From Pseudoduganella violacea (GTDB taxonomy: Bacteria > Pseudomonadota > Gammaproteobacteria > Burkholderiales > Burkholderiaceae_D), in assembly GCF_014191875.1 (NCBI RefSeq), contig NZ_JACHXD010000006.1, forward strand, positions 208,955 to 272,954: a stretch of DNA of 64,000 nucleotides, written 5' to 3'. Below are positions 17,090-27,165 of the stretch, in pieces (the first letter of the stretch is position 1; every line of letters starts with the position of its first letter). The notes under the pieces are model-generated. The model saw nothing but the letters and a program-made list of their open reading frames with translations. It ran no database searches and was not told the DNA's origin. A program made the position numbers and the translations under genes.

Positions 17090-18163
17090 ATGCCGACTAC
17101 CTCTCCGTCCGCGCCCTCGGCGCTTGAAACCACGCTCACGCGTGCCTGGCTGCGGCGCGGGCCGCTGGCTTGCGCCCTGTGGCCCGTATCCCTGCTGTTC
17201 CGCGGCCTGGCTGGCCTGCGCGCCGCCGCCTATAAGCTCGGCCTGAGCAAGTCCGAGAAGCTGCCGGTGCCGGTGGTGGTGGTGGGTAATATCTTCATCG
17301 GCGGCACCGGCAAGACGCCGCTGACGATCTGGCTGGTGCAGGCCTTGCGCGCGGCCGGCTTCACGCCGGGCGTGGTATCGCGCGGCTTCGGCAGCAAGGA
17401 CGGCGTGCCGCGCCCCGTCGGCACGGCGTCCACGCCGCGCGAGGTGGGCGACGAGCCGGTGCTGATCGCCGCCCGCACCGGCTGTCCGGTGATGGTGGGA
17501 CGCAGCCGCGCGGCGGCGGGCAGGGCGCTGCTGGCGGCCCATCCGCAGGTGGACATCATCGTCACCGACGACGGCTTGCAGCACTACGCCTTGCAGCGCG
17601 ATGTGGAGGTGGTGCTGTTCGACGGGCGCGGCGTGGGCAACGGCTGGACCCTGCCGGCCGGTCCGCTGCGCGAACCGCCCTCGCGCCGCCGCGATTTCAC
17701 CGTGGTCAACGCGGCCCGGCTCACGCCGGGATTGCATAGCGCGGTGGCCGGCGCCGCCCCGGTCTGGCAAATGACCCTGGCCGGCGACATGGCCGAGCGC
17801 CTGCAAAACCGCAGCGAACAGGCCACGCTGCCTGAGCTGGCGCAGCGCGCCCGCAGCCAGGGGCTGCGCGTGGCCGCCGCCGCCGGCATCGGCAATCCGG
17901 CGCGCTTTTTCGGCATGCTGAAGGCGGCCGGATTCGAGCTGATCGAGCTGCCCTTGCCCGACCATCACGACTTTCTCGACCGTCCTTTCGCGCAACTGGA
18001 GGCCGATCTGATCTTGATGACGGAGAAGGATGCAGTAAAATGTGCGCAAATTGAAGAACTGAGGAACGATCCGCGCCTGTGGGTGGTTCCGGTGGCGGCG
18101 CGCATCGACGGCGCGCTGGCCCAACAAATTGTGGAGAAATGTCGTGGATGCTCGTCTGCTTGA
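17090..18163 (+). CDS. lpxK: Tetraacyldisaccharide 4'-kinase
   Basis: 357 residues. LpxK phosphorylates the 4' position of the lipid A disaccharide precursor at the inner membrane. The hydrophobic N-terminal segment anchors it and is followed by the P-loop-like [17 protein letters not shown] (about residues 64-80), then VVSRGFGSK and [10 protein letters not shown], all typical of the family. Late residues [14 protein letters not shown] and [10 protein letters not shown] match the C-terminal lobe. It overlaps the next small gene by 20 bp, showing tight coupling with kdsB. Confidence 0.95.
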   Translation: MPTTSPSAPSALETTLTRAWLRRGPLACALWPVSLLFRGLAGLRAAAYKLGLSKSEKLPVPVVVVGNIFIGGTGKTPLTIWLVQALRAAGFTPGVVSRGFGSKDGVPRPVGTASTPREVGDEPVLIAARTGCPVMVGRSRAAAGRALLAAHPQVDIIVTDDGLQHYALQRDVEVVLFDGRGVGNGWTLPAGPLREPPSRRRDFTVVNAARLTPGLHSAVAGAAPVWQMTLAGDMAERLQNRSEQATLPELAQRARSQGLRVAAAAGIGNPARFFGMLKAAGFELIELPLPDHHDFLDRPFAQLEADLILMTEKDAVKCAQIEELRNDPRLWVVPVAARIDGALAQQIVEKCRGCSSA

Positions 18164-18320
18164 TATCCTGGTCTGCCCCGTTTGCAAGGGTCCGCTGGAG
18201 TACGATAAAAAGGCCCAGGAAATGATTTGCCGCGGCGACCGCCTGGCTTTCCCGATCCGCGACGGCATCCCGATCATGTGGGCCGATGAAGCCCGCACCC
18301 TGCAGGACGCGGTGGAATAA
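18144..18320 (+). CDS. Trm112-family small protein (YcaR type)
   Basis: 58 residues from GTG 18144, preceded by GGAG at 7 bp. The sequence [30 protein letters not shown] and RDGIPIMW is typical of the UPF0434/Trm112 family found between lpxK and kdsB in many proteobacteria. The CPVC pair could bind zinc, though only one Cys pair plus a later Cys is present. It overlaps the lpxK end. The exact role is unknown. Confidence 0.92.
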   Translation: MDARLLDILVCPVCKGPLEYDKKAQEMICRGDRLAFPIRDGIPIMWADEARTLQDAVE

Positions 18321-19079
18321 GTGTCCTTCATCGTCATCATTCCGGCGCGCCTGGCTTCGACCCGGCTGCCGAACAAGCCGCTGGCCGACCTGGGCGGCAA
18401 GCCCATGGTGGTGCGCGTGGCCGAGCGCGCGCGCGCAGCGGGCGCCGAGCGCATCATTGTCGCCACCGATCATGACGATATCCGCGCCGCTTGCGAACAG
18501 CATGGCGTGGAAGTGTGCATGACACGCGCCGACCACCCCTCCGGCACCGACCGTATCGCCGAGGTGGCGGCCAAGCTGAATCTGCCGGCCGACGCCGTGG
18601 TCGTCAATCTGCAGGGCGACGAGCCGCTGATCGATCCGCAACTGCTGGCCGCCGCCGCCGCCCGCATCGGCGCCCAGGTGCCGATGGCCACCTGCGCCCA
18701 TCCGCTGCACGACGCGGCCGACGCTTTCAATCCGAATGTGGTGAAAGTGGTGCTCGACAAGCAGGAACGCGCGCTCTACTTCTCGCGCGCCACCATCCCT
18801 TGGCACCGCGACGCTTTCGCCGCCGGGCGCGCCGAGACCGCTGCGCTGCCGGCCGGCTATGTGCCATTCCGCCACATCGGCCTGTACGCCTACCGCAACG
18901 ACTTCCTGCAAGCCTATCCCAAGCTGGAAGCCTCGCCGCTGGAGTCCATCGAAGCGCTGGAACAGCTGCGCGTGCTGTGGCATGGCCATCCCATCGCGGT
19001 GCACGTCACCGACTCGGCGCCCGCCGCCGGCGTCGATACGCCGGAAGACCTGGAGCGCGTGCGCCAACATTTCGTTTAA
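18321..19079 (+). CDS. kdsB: 3-deoxy-manno-octulosonate cytidylyltransferase
   Basis: 252 residues from GTG 18321, which directly follows the stop of the Trm112-like gene. It activates KDO as CMP-KDO for the LPS inner core. The N-terminal nucleotide-binding motif [27 protein letters not shown] is diagnostic. [12 protein letters not shown] and [10 protein letters not shown], which contain substrate and metal contacts, follow at about 70 and 95, and GLYAYR at about 190. It ends the LPS part of the operon. Confidence 0.96.
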   Translation: MSFIVIIPARLASTRLPNKPLADLGGKPMVVRVAERARAAGAERIIVATDHDDIRAACEQHGVEVCMTRADHPSGTDRIAEVAAKLNLPADAVVVNLQGDEPLIDPQLLAAAAARIGAQVPMATCAHPLHDAADAFNPNVVKVVLDKQERALYFSRATIPWHRDAFAAGRAETAALPAGYVPFRHIGLYAYRNDFLQAYPKLEASPLESIEALEQLRVLWHGHPIAVHVTDSAPAAGVDTPEDLERVRQHFV

Positions 19080-19169
19080 GGCTTTATCAAATTTGCATGG
19101 CCGCACGCCCGCAAAGTGGCGTTCGGGCTGGTTTTTGTGGTAAGTTTCGTAGCAAGCCAGTCAATCTAA

Positions 19170-19859
<690 letters not shown>

Positions 19860-19867
19860 GAACGAGC

Positions 19868-19897
19868 AAAGCGAACCTCGATGGTTCGCTTTTTTTT
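19868..19897 (+). terminator. Rho-independent terminator after adk
   Basis: Stem GCGAACC / GGTTCGC with a five-base loop (TCGAT), flanked by AAA before and a run of eight T after it. It starts 9 bp behind the adk stop. Confidence 0.92.
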
Positions 19898-20046
19898 CGC
19901 GCCGCTTCGCCCGGCGCCGTCACGGCCCCCTGGCCGTATCAGGTTTTGCAGTACGCAGTTTGGTTGGCCGCATCTGCCTATCCGGCGGGTAGCGGTTTTC
20001 TGAGTTCGTTACGTATGCTTGATTCCAATATGAAGGGGGAGGTCTG

Positions 20047-22323
20047 ATGGCAGCAAGTCTATGGTTTGCGATAGCGTGCGGCATCATTGCCGTCATCTAC
20101 GGTTTATGGTCGCGCAGCTGGATTCTGGGGCAGGAGGCGGGCAATCCGCGCATGCAGGAAATCGCGCTTGCCATCCAGCAGGGGGCGGCCGCCTATCTGG
20201 CGCGGCAGTACCGCACCATCGGCCTGGTCGGCGTGGTGCTGCTGGTGGCGATCTATCTGCTGCTGGGGATGCAGACGGCGCTCGGTTTCCTGATCGGCGC
20301 GCTGCTCTCGGGCGCTTGCGGTTTTATCGGCATGAATGTGTCGGTGCGGGCCAATGTGCGCACGGCGCAGGCGGCCACCGTCGGCATGAACGAGGCGCTC
20401 AACGTCGCCTTCAAGGGCGGAGCCATCACCGGCATGCTGGTGGTGGGCCTGGGCCTGCTGGGCGTGTCCCTGTTTTACCTGCTGCTGACTTCCCTGGCCT
20501 CGGGCAGCTACCCGAATCCGGGCCTGACCCAGCATGACATCATCAAGCCTTTGATCGGCCTGGCCTTCGGCGCTTCGCTGATTTCCATCTTCGCCCGCCT
20601 GGGCGGCGGCATCTTCACCAAGGGCGCCGACGTGGGCGCCGACCTGGTGGGCAAGGTCGAAGCGGGTATCCCCGAGGACGATCCGCGCAACCCGGCGGTG
20701 ATCGCCGATAACGTGGGCGACAATGTCGGCGACTGCGCCGGCATGGCGGCCGACCTGTTCGAAACCTATGTGGTGACGCTGATCGCCACCATGCTGCTGG
20801 GCGCCCTGATGATCGCCAATGCGCCGCAGGAAGCCATCATTTATCCGCTGCTGCTGGGCGCCGTGTCGATCCTCGGTTCCATCGTCGGCTGCTCCATGGT
20901 CAAGGCCAAGCCGGGCAAGAAGATCATGTCGGCGCTGTACACGGGCCTGTGGTGGGCGGCCGGCCTGTCGCTGATCGGCTTTGCCGTCGTGACCTGGATG
21001 GTCTGGCCGGACGACGATATGCGCTACAAGATGCTCGGCTCGACCGTGGTCGGCATCGTGCTGACCGGGCTGATGGTCTACATCACCGAGTACTACACCG
21101 GCACCGACTTCAAGCCGGTGCGCCATATCGCCGAGGCTTCCACCACCGGCCATGGCACCAATATCATCGCCGGCCTGGGCGTGTCGATGAAAGCGACGGC
21201 CTGGCCGGTACTTGCGGTCTGCGTCGCCATCCTGGTCTCCTACAAGCTCTCCGGCCTGTACGGCATTGCGATCGCCGCGACTTCCATGCTGTCGATGGCG
21301 GGCATCGTGGTGGCGCTGGACGCCTATGGCCCGATCACCGACAACGCCGGCGGCATCGCCGAAATGTCGGGCATGCCGGACTCGGTGCGCGCCATTACCG
21401 ATCCGCTCGACGCGGTGGGCAATACCACCAAGGCGGTGACCAAGGGCTACGCCATCGGCTCGGCCGGCCTGGCGGCGCTGGTGCTGTTCGCCGACTACAC
21501 GCATGCGCTGGAATCGGTGGGACGCTCGCTGACCTTCGACCTGTCCAATCCGATGGTGATCGTGGGCCTGTTCATCGGCGGCCTGATTCCCTATCTGTTC
21601 GGCGCCATGGCGATGGAAGCGGTGGGCCGCGCGGCCGGCGCGGTGGTGGTGGAAGTGCGCCGCCAGTTCCGCGACATCAAGGGCATCATGGATGGCACGG
21701 GCAAGCCGGAATACGACAAGGCGGTGGATATGCTGACCGCGTCGGCCATCAAGGAGATGATCATTCCTTCGCTGCTGCCGGTGCTGGTGCCGGTCCTGGT
21801 CGGCATGCTGCTTGGCCCGGCCGCGCTGGGTGGCCTGCTGATGGGCACCATCATCACCGGCCTGTTCGTGGCGATCTCGATGACGACGGGCGGCGGCGCC
21901 TGGGACAACGCCAAGAAATACATCGAGGACGGCAATTTCGGCAGCAAGGGTTCGGAAGCGCACAAGGCGGCCGTGACCGGCGATACCGTGGGCGACCCGT
22001 ACAAGGATACGGCCGGTCCGGCGGTCAATCCGCTGATCAAGATCATCAATATCGTGGCCCTGCTGCTGGTGCCGCTGCTGCCGGCCACCGGCTGGCTGTC
22101 GGTGACGATGCTGGCGCCGGTGCAGGCCCAGGCGCCGGCCCACGCCACCATGCCGGCCAAGGCCACGGCGGTTGCGCCGACGGTGGCGCCGCCACCCCAG
22201 GCTGCAGCGGCGGAGACGGTGGCCGCCGTGCCGCCGCAGGCTTCGGCCGCCGATGCGGTGGCAGCGCCCGCCGTGTCGGCCGATGGCGCCACGCCCGCTC
22301 CGGCGCCCGTTCCGGCGCGTTAA
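20047..22323 (+). CDS. hppA: K+-insensitive proton-pumping membrane pyrophosphatase
   Basis: 758 residues with about 16 membrane helices. It couples hydrolysis of PPi to proton export. The pyrophosphate site [13 protein letters not shown] is followed by [30 protein letters not shown], and a second site [10 protein letters not shown] ... [18 protein letters not shown] lies near the C-terminus. The Lys in [10 protein letters not shown] is the residue that marks K+-independent enzymes (the K+-dependent type has Ala). Unusually, after the last helix (about residue 690) an extra 65-residue Ala/Pro-rich low-complexity tail is present. ATG 20047 follows GGGGGAGG. Confidence 0.95.
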   Translation: MAASLWFAIACGIIAVIYGLWSRSWILGQEAGNPRMQEIALAIQQGAAAYLARQYRTIGLVGVVLLVAIYLLLGMQTALGFLIGALLSGACGFIGMNVSVRANVRTAQAATVGMNEALNVAFKGGAITGMLVVGLGLLGVSLFYLLLTSLASGSYPNPGLTQHDIIKPLIGLAFGASLISIFARLGGGIFTKGADVGADLVGKVEAGIPEDDPRNPAVIADNVGDNVGDCAGMAADLFETYVVTLIATMLLGALMIANAPQEAIIYPLLLGAVSILGSIVGCSMVKAKPGKKIMSALYTGLWWAAGLSLIGFAVVTWMVWPDDDMRYKMLGSTVVGIVLTGLMVYITEYYTGTDFKPVRHIAEASTTGHGTNIIAGLGVSMKATAWPVLAVCVAILVSYKLSGLYGIAIAATSMLSMAGIVVALDAYGPITDNAGGIAEMSGMPDSVRAITDPLDAVGNTTKAVTKGYAIGSAGLAALVLFADYTHALESVGRSLTFDLSNPMVIVGLFIGGLIPYLFGAMAMEAVGRAAGAVVVEVRRQFRDIKGIMDGTGKPEYDKAVDMLTASAIKEMIIPSLLPVLVPVLVGMLLGPAALGGLLMGTIITGLFVAISMTTGGGAWDNAKKYIEDGNFGSKGSEAHKAAVTGDTVGDPYKDTAGPAVNPLIKIINIVALLLVPLLPATGWLSVTMLAPVQAQAPAHATMPAKATAVAPTVAPPPQAAAAETVAAVPPQASAADAVAAPAVSADGATPAPAPVPAR

Positions 22324-22393
22324 GCGCCAAGCGCCGTCCTTGCCCGCCGGTTGCGGGCAGGGTGGCGTCTTCCTTTGAGGGGGAGGCGGGCGT

Positions 22394-23308
22394 ATGATGC
22401 CGATATTGCATCCGCCTGGAATTTTCATGATCGTCCGTTCTCTCCTTCTGCTCCTGGCCAGCGTCTTGCTGCTGGCCTGCCTCGGCGCCAATGCGGCGCC
22501 AGCTTCGGCCAGCGCCACGGCCAAGGCGCATCACAGCCATGCCAAGGACAAGGCGAAGGCAAAAGACGAGGCCAAAACCAAGCCTGGCAAGAGCGCTGCC
22601 GCGGCCAGGAAATCGGCGAAGGAACCGGCGCAGGAGCCGGCTAAAAAACTGGCCAAGGATGCGGCCAAGGACAAGGCGAAATCCAGGACCAAGCCGGCGG
22701 CAGCGCCCGACGCCGCGCATGCTGCGCCGAAATTGGCGAAAGCTGTTGTGGCAAGCGGCGCCGCTCCGGCGCAGCAGGAGCGCAAGCCCTTCGCACTCGC
22801 CCCGGCCTCCGCACCGGCGCAGGCGACGCCGGCCAGCGCCAGCCTGCAAAGCGCGTCAAGTCCGGACTCCGTGTATCCCGCCATTCCTGCCATGACGGCC
22901 AAGGAAAAAGCCGCCTACGCCCGTCTGCCGGTCTGCAAACTGAGCGCGGACGGCACGCGCCTGGCGGTCGAGCCCTGCCGCACGGCGCCGCAGCGGCGCG
23001 ATGCGCCGCATCGCAGCGTCATGCCGCAGATGCCGCGCGTCCCGGCCGCCGCGCCGCCCGCAGGCCCGCAGCTGGTGCTGCCCAGCGCCGTGCTCGATAG
23101 CGGCCGCGCACCGGGTTCCGGCCCCTCGTTCACGCCGTCCGCTGCCAGCGGAGCGGCGCAGGACAACCGCCCCGTCCCCGTGGCCAACTGCACGCCGGGC
23201 GGCTGCACCGATATCCATGGCAACCGCTACATCGGTTCCGGCGCCACGCTGACCACGCCCACCGGCAAATCCTGCACCAACACGGGTGGCTGGATTCAAT
23301 GTCATTGA
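22394..23308 (+). CDS. Lys/Ala-rich secreted low-complexity protein
   Basis: 304 residues. A strong site (GGGGAGG) precedes ATG 22394; a second ATG at 22427 would start closer to the hydrophobic stretch IVRSLLLLLASVLLLACLGANA, a signal peptide or anchor. Residues 40-105 are almost entirely Lys and Ala (with KDKAKAKDEAKTK-like runs) and resemble histone-H1-like or TonB/TolA-like linker sequence. A Pro/Ala-rich middle follows. The last 45 residues form a compact Cys/Gly-rich module (NCTPGGCTDIHGNRYIGSG ... SCTNTGGWIQCH) with four Cys. I recognise no function; a periplasmic spacer with a small C-terminal domain is plausible. Confidence 0.7.
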   Translation: MMPILHPPGIFMIVRSLLLLLASVLLLACLGANAAPASASATAKAHHSHAKDKAKAKDEAKTKPGKSAAAARKSAKEPAQEPAKKLAKDAAKDKAKSRTKPAAAPDAAHAAPKLAKAVVASGAAPAQQERKPFALAPASAPAQATPASASLQSASSPDSVYPAIPAMTAKEKAAYARLPVCKLSADGTRLAVEPCRTAPQRRDAPHRSVMPQMPRVPAAAPPAGPQLVLPSAVLDSGRAPGSGPSFTPSAASGAAQDNRPVPVANCTPGGCTDIHGNRYIGSGATLTTPTGKSCTNTGGWIQCH

Positions 23309-23330
23309 TTCGGCTACAATAAGCCCCACT

Positions 23331-23350
23331 TGACGTTAACGTAAACGTCA
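23331..23350. promoter_or_regulatory. Near-palindromic operator before the short-chain dehydrogenase gene
   Basis: TGACGTTAACGTAAACGTCA is palindromic at 18 of 20 positions and contains repeated ACGT cores. It lies 24 bp before the start codon and just downstream of a possible -10 (TACAAT, 23315-23320). The pattern recalls operators of regulators of branched-chain amino acid or fatty acid catabolism (LiuR/PsrA-like), but the regulator is not in this window. Confidence 0.6.
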
Positions 23351-23373
23351 TCCAATCCGAGATAGGGGACGAC

Positions 23374-24132
23374 ATGCAGATCAAAGACAGTGTATTCATC
23401 ATCACCGGCGGCGCTTCCGGTCTGGGCGCGGCCACGGCGGCCATGCTGGTACAGGCGGGCGGCAAAGTGGTGCTGGCCGACGTGCAGGTGGAGGCGGGCG
23501 AAAAGCTGGCCGCTGAACTCAAGGGTACATTCGTCAAATGCGACGTCACCTCGGAAGCGGACGGCCAGGCCGTCGTCGCCGCCGCCAAGGCCCTGGGCAC
23601 GCTGCGCGGCCTGATCAACTGCGCCGGCGTGGCGCCGGCCATGAAAACCGTGGGCAAGGATGGCGCCCATCCGCTCGAACTGTTCCAGCGCGTGGTCAAT
23701 ATCAATCTGGTCGGCACCTTCAATATGTGCCGTCTGGCGGCCGAAGCCATCGCCCAGAACGAGGCGCTGGAGCACGGCGAGCGCGGCGTCATGATCAACA
23801 CCGCCTCGGTGGCGGCTTTCGACGGCCAGATCGGCCAGGCCGCCTATGCCTCGTCCAAAGCCGCCGTGGCGGGCCTGACCCTGCCGATGGCGCGCGACCT
23901 GTCGCGCAACGGCATCCGCGTGATGACCATCGCCCCCGGCATTTTCGAAACGCCGATGCTGCTGGGCATGCCGGCCGAGGTGCAGGACGCGCTGGGCAAG
24001 ATGGTGCCGTTCCCATCGCGCCTGGGCAAGCCGGCCGAATACGCGCAGCTGGCCAAGGCCATCATCGAAAACGTGATGCTCAACGGCGAGACGATCCGCC
24101 TGGACGGCGCCATCCGCATGCAGCCGAAATAA
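23374..24132 (+). CDS. SDR family 3-hydroxyacyl-CoA dehydrogenase (type II/HSD10-like)
   Basis: 252 residues. The NAD-binding motif [15 protein letters not shown] is at residues 11-25 and NCAGVAPA near 87. The catalytic set is Ser of NTASVAAF and YASSK (Tyr and Lys) near 160. The sequence [22 protein letters not shown] and the insert after NCAGVA match the 17-beta-HSD10/3-hydroxy-2-methylbutyryl-CoA dehydrogenase group, which oxidises short-chain 3-hydroxyacyl-CoA in isoleucine and fatty acid breakdown. It stands alone behind a palindromic operator, with gamma-glutamyltransferase downstream. Confidence 0.88.
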   Translation: MQIKDSVFIITGGASGLGAATAAMLVQAGGKVVLADVQVEAGEKLAAELKGTFVKCDVTSEADGQAVVAAAKALGTLRGLINCAGVAPAMKTVGKDGAHPLELFQRVVNINLVGTFNMCRLAAEAIAQNEALEHGERGVMINTASVAAFDGQIGQAAYASSKAAVAGLTLPMARDLSRNGIRVMTIAPGIFETPMLLGMPAEVQDALGKMVPFPSRLGKPAEYAQLAKAIIENVMLNGETIRLDGAIRMQPK

Positions 24133-24195
24133 GGTAGCATGCCAGAATCATCGGACGCGCGGCTTCGGTCGCGCGTTCGCGTTTCTGGAGAAGAT

Positions 24196-25965
24196 ATGTT
24201 GCGACCGCATTCCCTGGCCTTGGCCGCCGCCCTGCTGGGCGGCCTGGCCCACGCCCCCATCCACGCGCAGGAGCGCGCCCCCGAAATCGCCACCGGCTAT
24301 GCCGAAAAAGCCGGCTGGACGGCGCAGAAATACATGGTGGCCGCCGCCAATCCGCACGCCAGCGAAGCGGGCTACCAGATGCTCAAGCAGGGCGGGGCGG
24401 CCATCGACGCCGCCATCGCCACCCAGCTGGTGCTGACCCTGGTCGAACCGCAATCGTCGGGCATCGGCGGCGGCGCCTTCCTCATGTATTACGACGGCAA
24501 GCGCGTGCAGGCTTACGACGGCCGCGAAACCGCGCCGGCCGGCGCCACCGAGCGCCTGTTCCAGGACGCCGATGGCAAGCCCGTGTCGCGCAGCGTGGGC
24601 GTGGTGGGCGGCCGTTCGGTCGGCGCGCCCGGCGTGCTGCGCATGCTGGAGCTGGCGCACAAGGAGCACGGCAAGCTGGCCTGGGACAAATTGTTCGAAC
24701 CGGCCATCAAGCTGGCCGAGGAGGGCTTTGCCGTCAGCCCGCGCCTGAACGCCTTGCTGGGCTGGGACGCGCACCTGCTGCGCGACCCGGTGGCCGCCGC
24801 TTACTTTTACGACGCCGACAAGAAGCCGCGCCCGGTCGGTTATGTGCTGAAAAATCCCGAGCTGGCGCGCAGCCTGCGCGAGATCGCGGCCGGCGGCGCC
24901 GACGCCTTCTACAAGGGCCGCATCGCGCGCGACATCGCGGCCAAGGTGAACCAGCATCCGACCAATCCCGGCACTTTAAGCGAGGCCGATATCGCGGGCT
25001 ATCAGGCCAAGCAGCGCGATCCGGTCTGCAGCGACTACAAGCGCTGGACCGTGTGCGGCATGCCGCCGCCATCCTCGGGCGGCATCGCCATCGCGCAGAT
25101 GCTGGGCATGCTGGAGGCGAAACCGCTGGCCGCGCACCTGCCGGTGAAAGGCGTGCCCGACGCGGAAGCGGTGCACCTGTTCACCGAGGCGGGCCGCCTG
25201 GCCTACGCCGACCGCAACCGCTACGTGGCCGACACCGACTTCGTGCCGTTGCCGGGGCGTGGCCTGGCGGCGCTGCTCGATAAATCCTATCTGCGCCAGC
25301 GCGCCGCCCTGATCGGCGACAAGTCCATGGGCCGCGCCAAGGCGGGCGTGCCGACCGACCTGAAACTGGCCTGGGGCAGCGATAGCGCCATCGAAAATCC
25401 CTCGACCTCGCATCTGGTGGCGGTCGATGGTTTGGGCGGCGGCTTGTCCATGACGACGTCGGTGGAAGACGCTTTCGGCTCGCGCCAGATGGTCGACGGC
25501 TTCCTGCTGAATAACCAGCTGACCGATTTCTCCTTCGATTCGGCCGACGAAAACGGGCCCATCGCCAACCGCGTGCAGCCGGGCAAACGGCCGCGCAGCG
25601 CCATGTCGCCCACCCTGGTGTTCGACCAGGAGACGAAGAAGCTGGTGCTGGCCACCGGTTCGCCGGGCGGCTCGGCCATCATCAACTACGTGGCCAAGGT
25701 GCTGGTCGGCACCCTGGACTGGAACCTGGACGTGCAGCAGGCCATCAGCCTGCCCAACTTCGGCAGCCGCAATGGTCCGACCGAGCTGGAAGCGGGGCGC
25801 TTCCCGCCCGCCGTGGTGGACGTGCTGAAGGCCCGCGGCCACGAGGTGCGCCAGTACGAGCAGAACTCCGGCCTGCAGGGCATCCAGCGCCTGCGCCGCA
25901 ACGGCAAGGAAGTGTGGTTTGGCGGCGCCGATCCGCGCCGTGAGGGGGTAGTGAAGGGCGATTAG
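24196..25965 (+). CDS. ggt: Gamma-glutamyltransferase precursor
   Basis: 589 residues from ATG 24196, which follows GGAGAAGAT; the frame is open further upstream but the signal peptide (LRPHSLALAAALLGGLAHAPIHAQ) begins here. It cleaves the gamma-glutamyl bond of glutathione in the periplasm and transfers or hydrolyses it. Autocleavage should occur before Thr404 in NPSTSHLVAVD, which becomes the nucleophile of the small subunit. The GIGGGAFLMYYDGK motif and late LATGSPGGSAIINYV also match the family. Confidence 0.94.
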   Translation: MLRPHSLALAAALLGGLAHAPIHAQERAPEIATGYAEKAGWTAQKYMVAAANPHASEAGYQMLKQGGAAIDAAIATQLVLTLVEPQSSGIGGGAFLMYYDGKRVQAYDGRETAPAGATERLFQDADGKPVSRSVGVVGGRSVGAPGVLRMLELAHKEHGKLAWDKLFEPAIKLAEEGFAVSPRLNALLGWDAHLLRDPVAAAYFYDADKKPRPVGYVLKNPELARSLREIAAGGADAFYKGRIARDIAAKVNQHPTNPGTLSEADIAGYQAKQRDPVCSDYKRWTVCGMPPPSSGGIAIAQMLGMLEAKPLAAHLPVKGVPDAEAVHLFTEAGRLAYADRNRYVADTDFVPLPGRGLAALLDKSYLRQRAALIGDKSMGRAKAGVPTDLKLAWGSDSAIENPSTSHLVAVDGLGGGLSMTTSVEDAFGSRQMVDGFLLNNQLTDFSFDSADENGPIANRVQPGKRPRSAMSPTLVFDQETKKLVLATGSPGGSAIINYVAKVLVGTLDWNLDVQQAISLPNFGSRNGPTELEAGRFPPAVVDVLKARGHEVRQYEQNSGLQGIQRLRRNGKEVWFGGADPRREGVVKGD

Positions 25966-25992
25966 CAAGCCTAAACGTGTTAATCTAGAGCA

Positions 25993-27162
25993 ATGGGAAG
26001 CAAAAAGAAAACAGGCTTGATCCTGACCGGGGGCGGTGCGCGCGCCGCCTACCAAGTCGGGGTGCTACAAGCGATATCGGAGATACTGTGGGAGGAGGGC
26101 TGGCCGCCGGCGCGCAACCCTTTTCAGATCATCTGCGGCACCTCGGCCGGCGCCATCAACGCCACCGCCCTGGCTTGCCGCGCCGACAACTTCGGCGAGG
26201 GCGTGCAAAAACTGCTCGACGTCTGGAGCAATATCGAAGTCAGCCAGGTCTACCGCGCCGATTCGCTCGGCGTGATCCGCTCCGGCGCGCGCTGGCTTTC
26301 CCTGCTGTCCTTCGGCTGGCTGCTGCGCAAATGGCGCGCTTCGCCGCCCAATTCCCTGCTCGACAACACCCCGCTGGTCAACCTGCTGCACCGCATGCTG
26401 GACTTGCCGCGCCTGGACGCCGTGCTGCAGGAAGGCTTGCTGCACGCGTTGGCCGTCACCGCTTCGTCCTATACCGGCGGGCAGCACATCACCTTTTACC
26501 AGACCGCCGCCGACATCGCGCCTTGGGTGCGCATGCAGCGCGTGGCCATGCAGGACCAGATCGGCGTCGAGCATCTGCTGGCATCGTCGGCCATCCCCTT
26601 CATCTTCCCGGCTACGCCGCTGTACCTGGGCGGCCACCGCGAATACTGCGGCGACGGTTCGATGCGCCAGTTGGCGCCGATCTCGCCGGCCATCCACCTG
26701 GGCGCGGCCAAGGTGCTGGTGGTGGGGGCGGGACGGTTGACGGAGCCGGCGCGCCAGGCCACCGAATCGGCGCGCTATCCGAGCCTGGCGCAGATCGCCG
26801 GTCATGCCATGTCGTCCATCTTCCTCGACAGCCTGGCGGTGGATATCGAACGCCTGAACCGGGTCAACCAGACCTTGTCGGTACTGCCTGAGGAGCTGCT
26901 GCAAAAGACCCCGCTGCGGCCGGTGGAGCTGCTGGTGATCGCGCCTTCCGAGCGCCTGGACGATATCGCCACCCGCCATATCGCCAGCCTGCCCGCGCCG
27001 ATCCGCACCATGCTGTCCGGGATCGGTGCCACGGAGACGCGCGGCGCCGCATTAGCGTCCTACCTGCTGTTCGAATCGACGTATACTTCCGAATTGATCC
27101 GGCTCGGCCAGCGCGACACCCAGGCGCGCAAGGCCGATGTGCTGGCGTTTTTTGCCTCCTGA
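25993..27162 (+). CDS. Patatin-like phospholipase
   Basis: 389 residues without a signal peptide. The oxyanion motif GGGARAAYQVGVL (residues 13-25), the nucleophile Ser51 in GTSAGAIN and Asp221 in CGDGSMRQ form the Ser-Asp dyad of bacterial patatins, which hydrolyse acyl esters of phospholipids. The C-terminal 150 residues (DNA- or membrane-binding unclear) include LLVIAPSERLDDIATRHI. The following kinase gene starts 3 bp after its stop, so the two are cotranscribed. Confidence 0.9.
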   Translation: MGSKKKTGLILTGGGARAAYQVGVLQAISEILWEEGWPPARNPFQIICGTSAGAINATALACRADNFGEGVQKLLDVWSNIEVSQVYRADSLGVIRSGARWLSLLSFGWLLRKWRASPPNSLLDNTPLVNLLHRMLDLPRLDAVLQEGLLHALAVTASSYTGGQHITFYQTAADIAPWVRMQRVAMQDQIGVEHLLASSAIPFIFPATPLYLGGHREYCGDGSMRQLAPISPAIHLGAAKVLVVGAGRLTEPARQATESARYPSLAQIAGHAMSSIFLDSLAVDIERLNRVNQTLSVLPEELLQKTPLRPVELLVIAPSERLDDIATRHIASLPAPIRTMLSGIGATETRGAALASYLLFESTYTSELIRLGQRDTQARKADVLAFFAS

Positions 27163-27165
27163 GCC

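Noticed and set aside
20104-22524. Antisense open frame opposite hppA (about 800 codons)
   Set aside because: The plus strand encodes a recognisable pyrophosphatase; the antisense translation is a His/Arg-rich low-complexity shadow.
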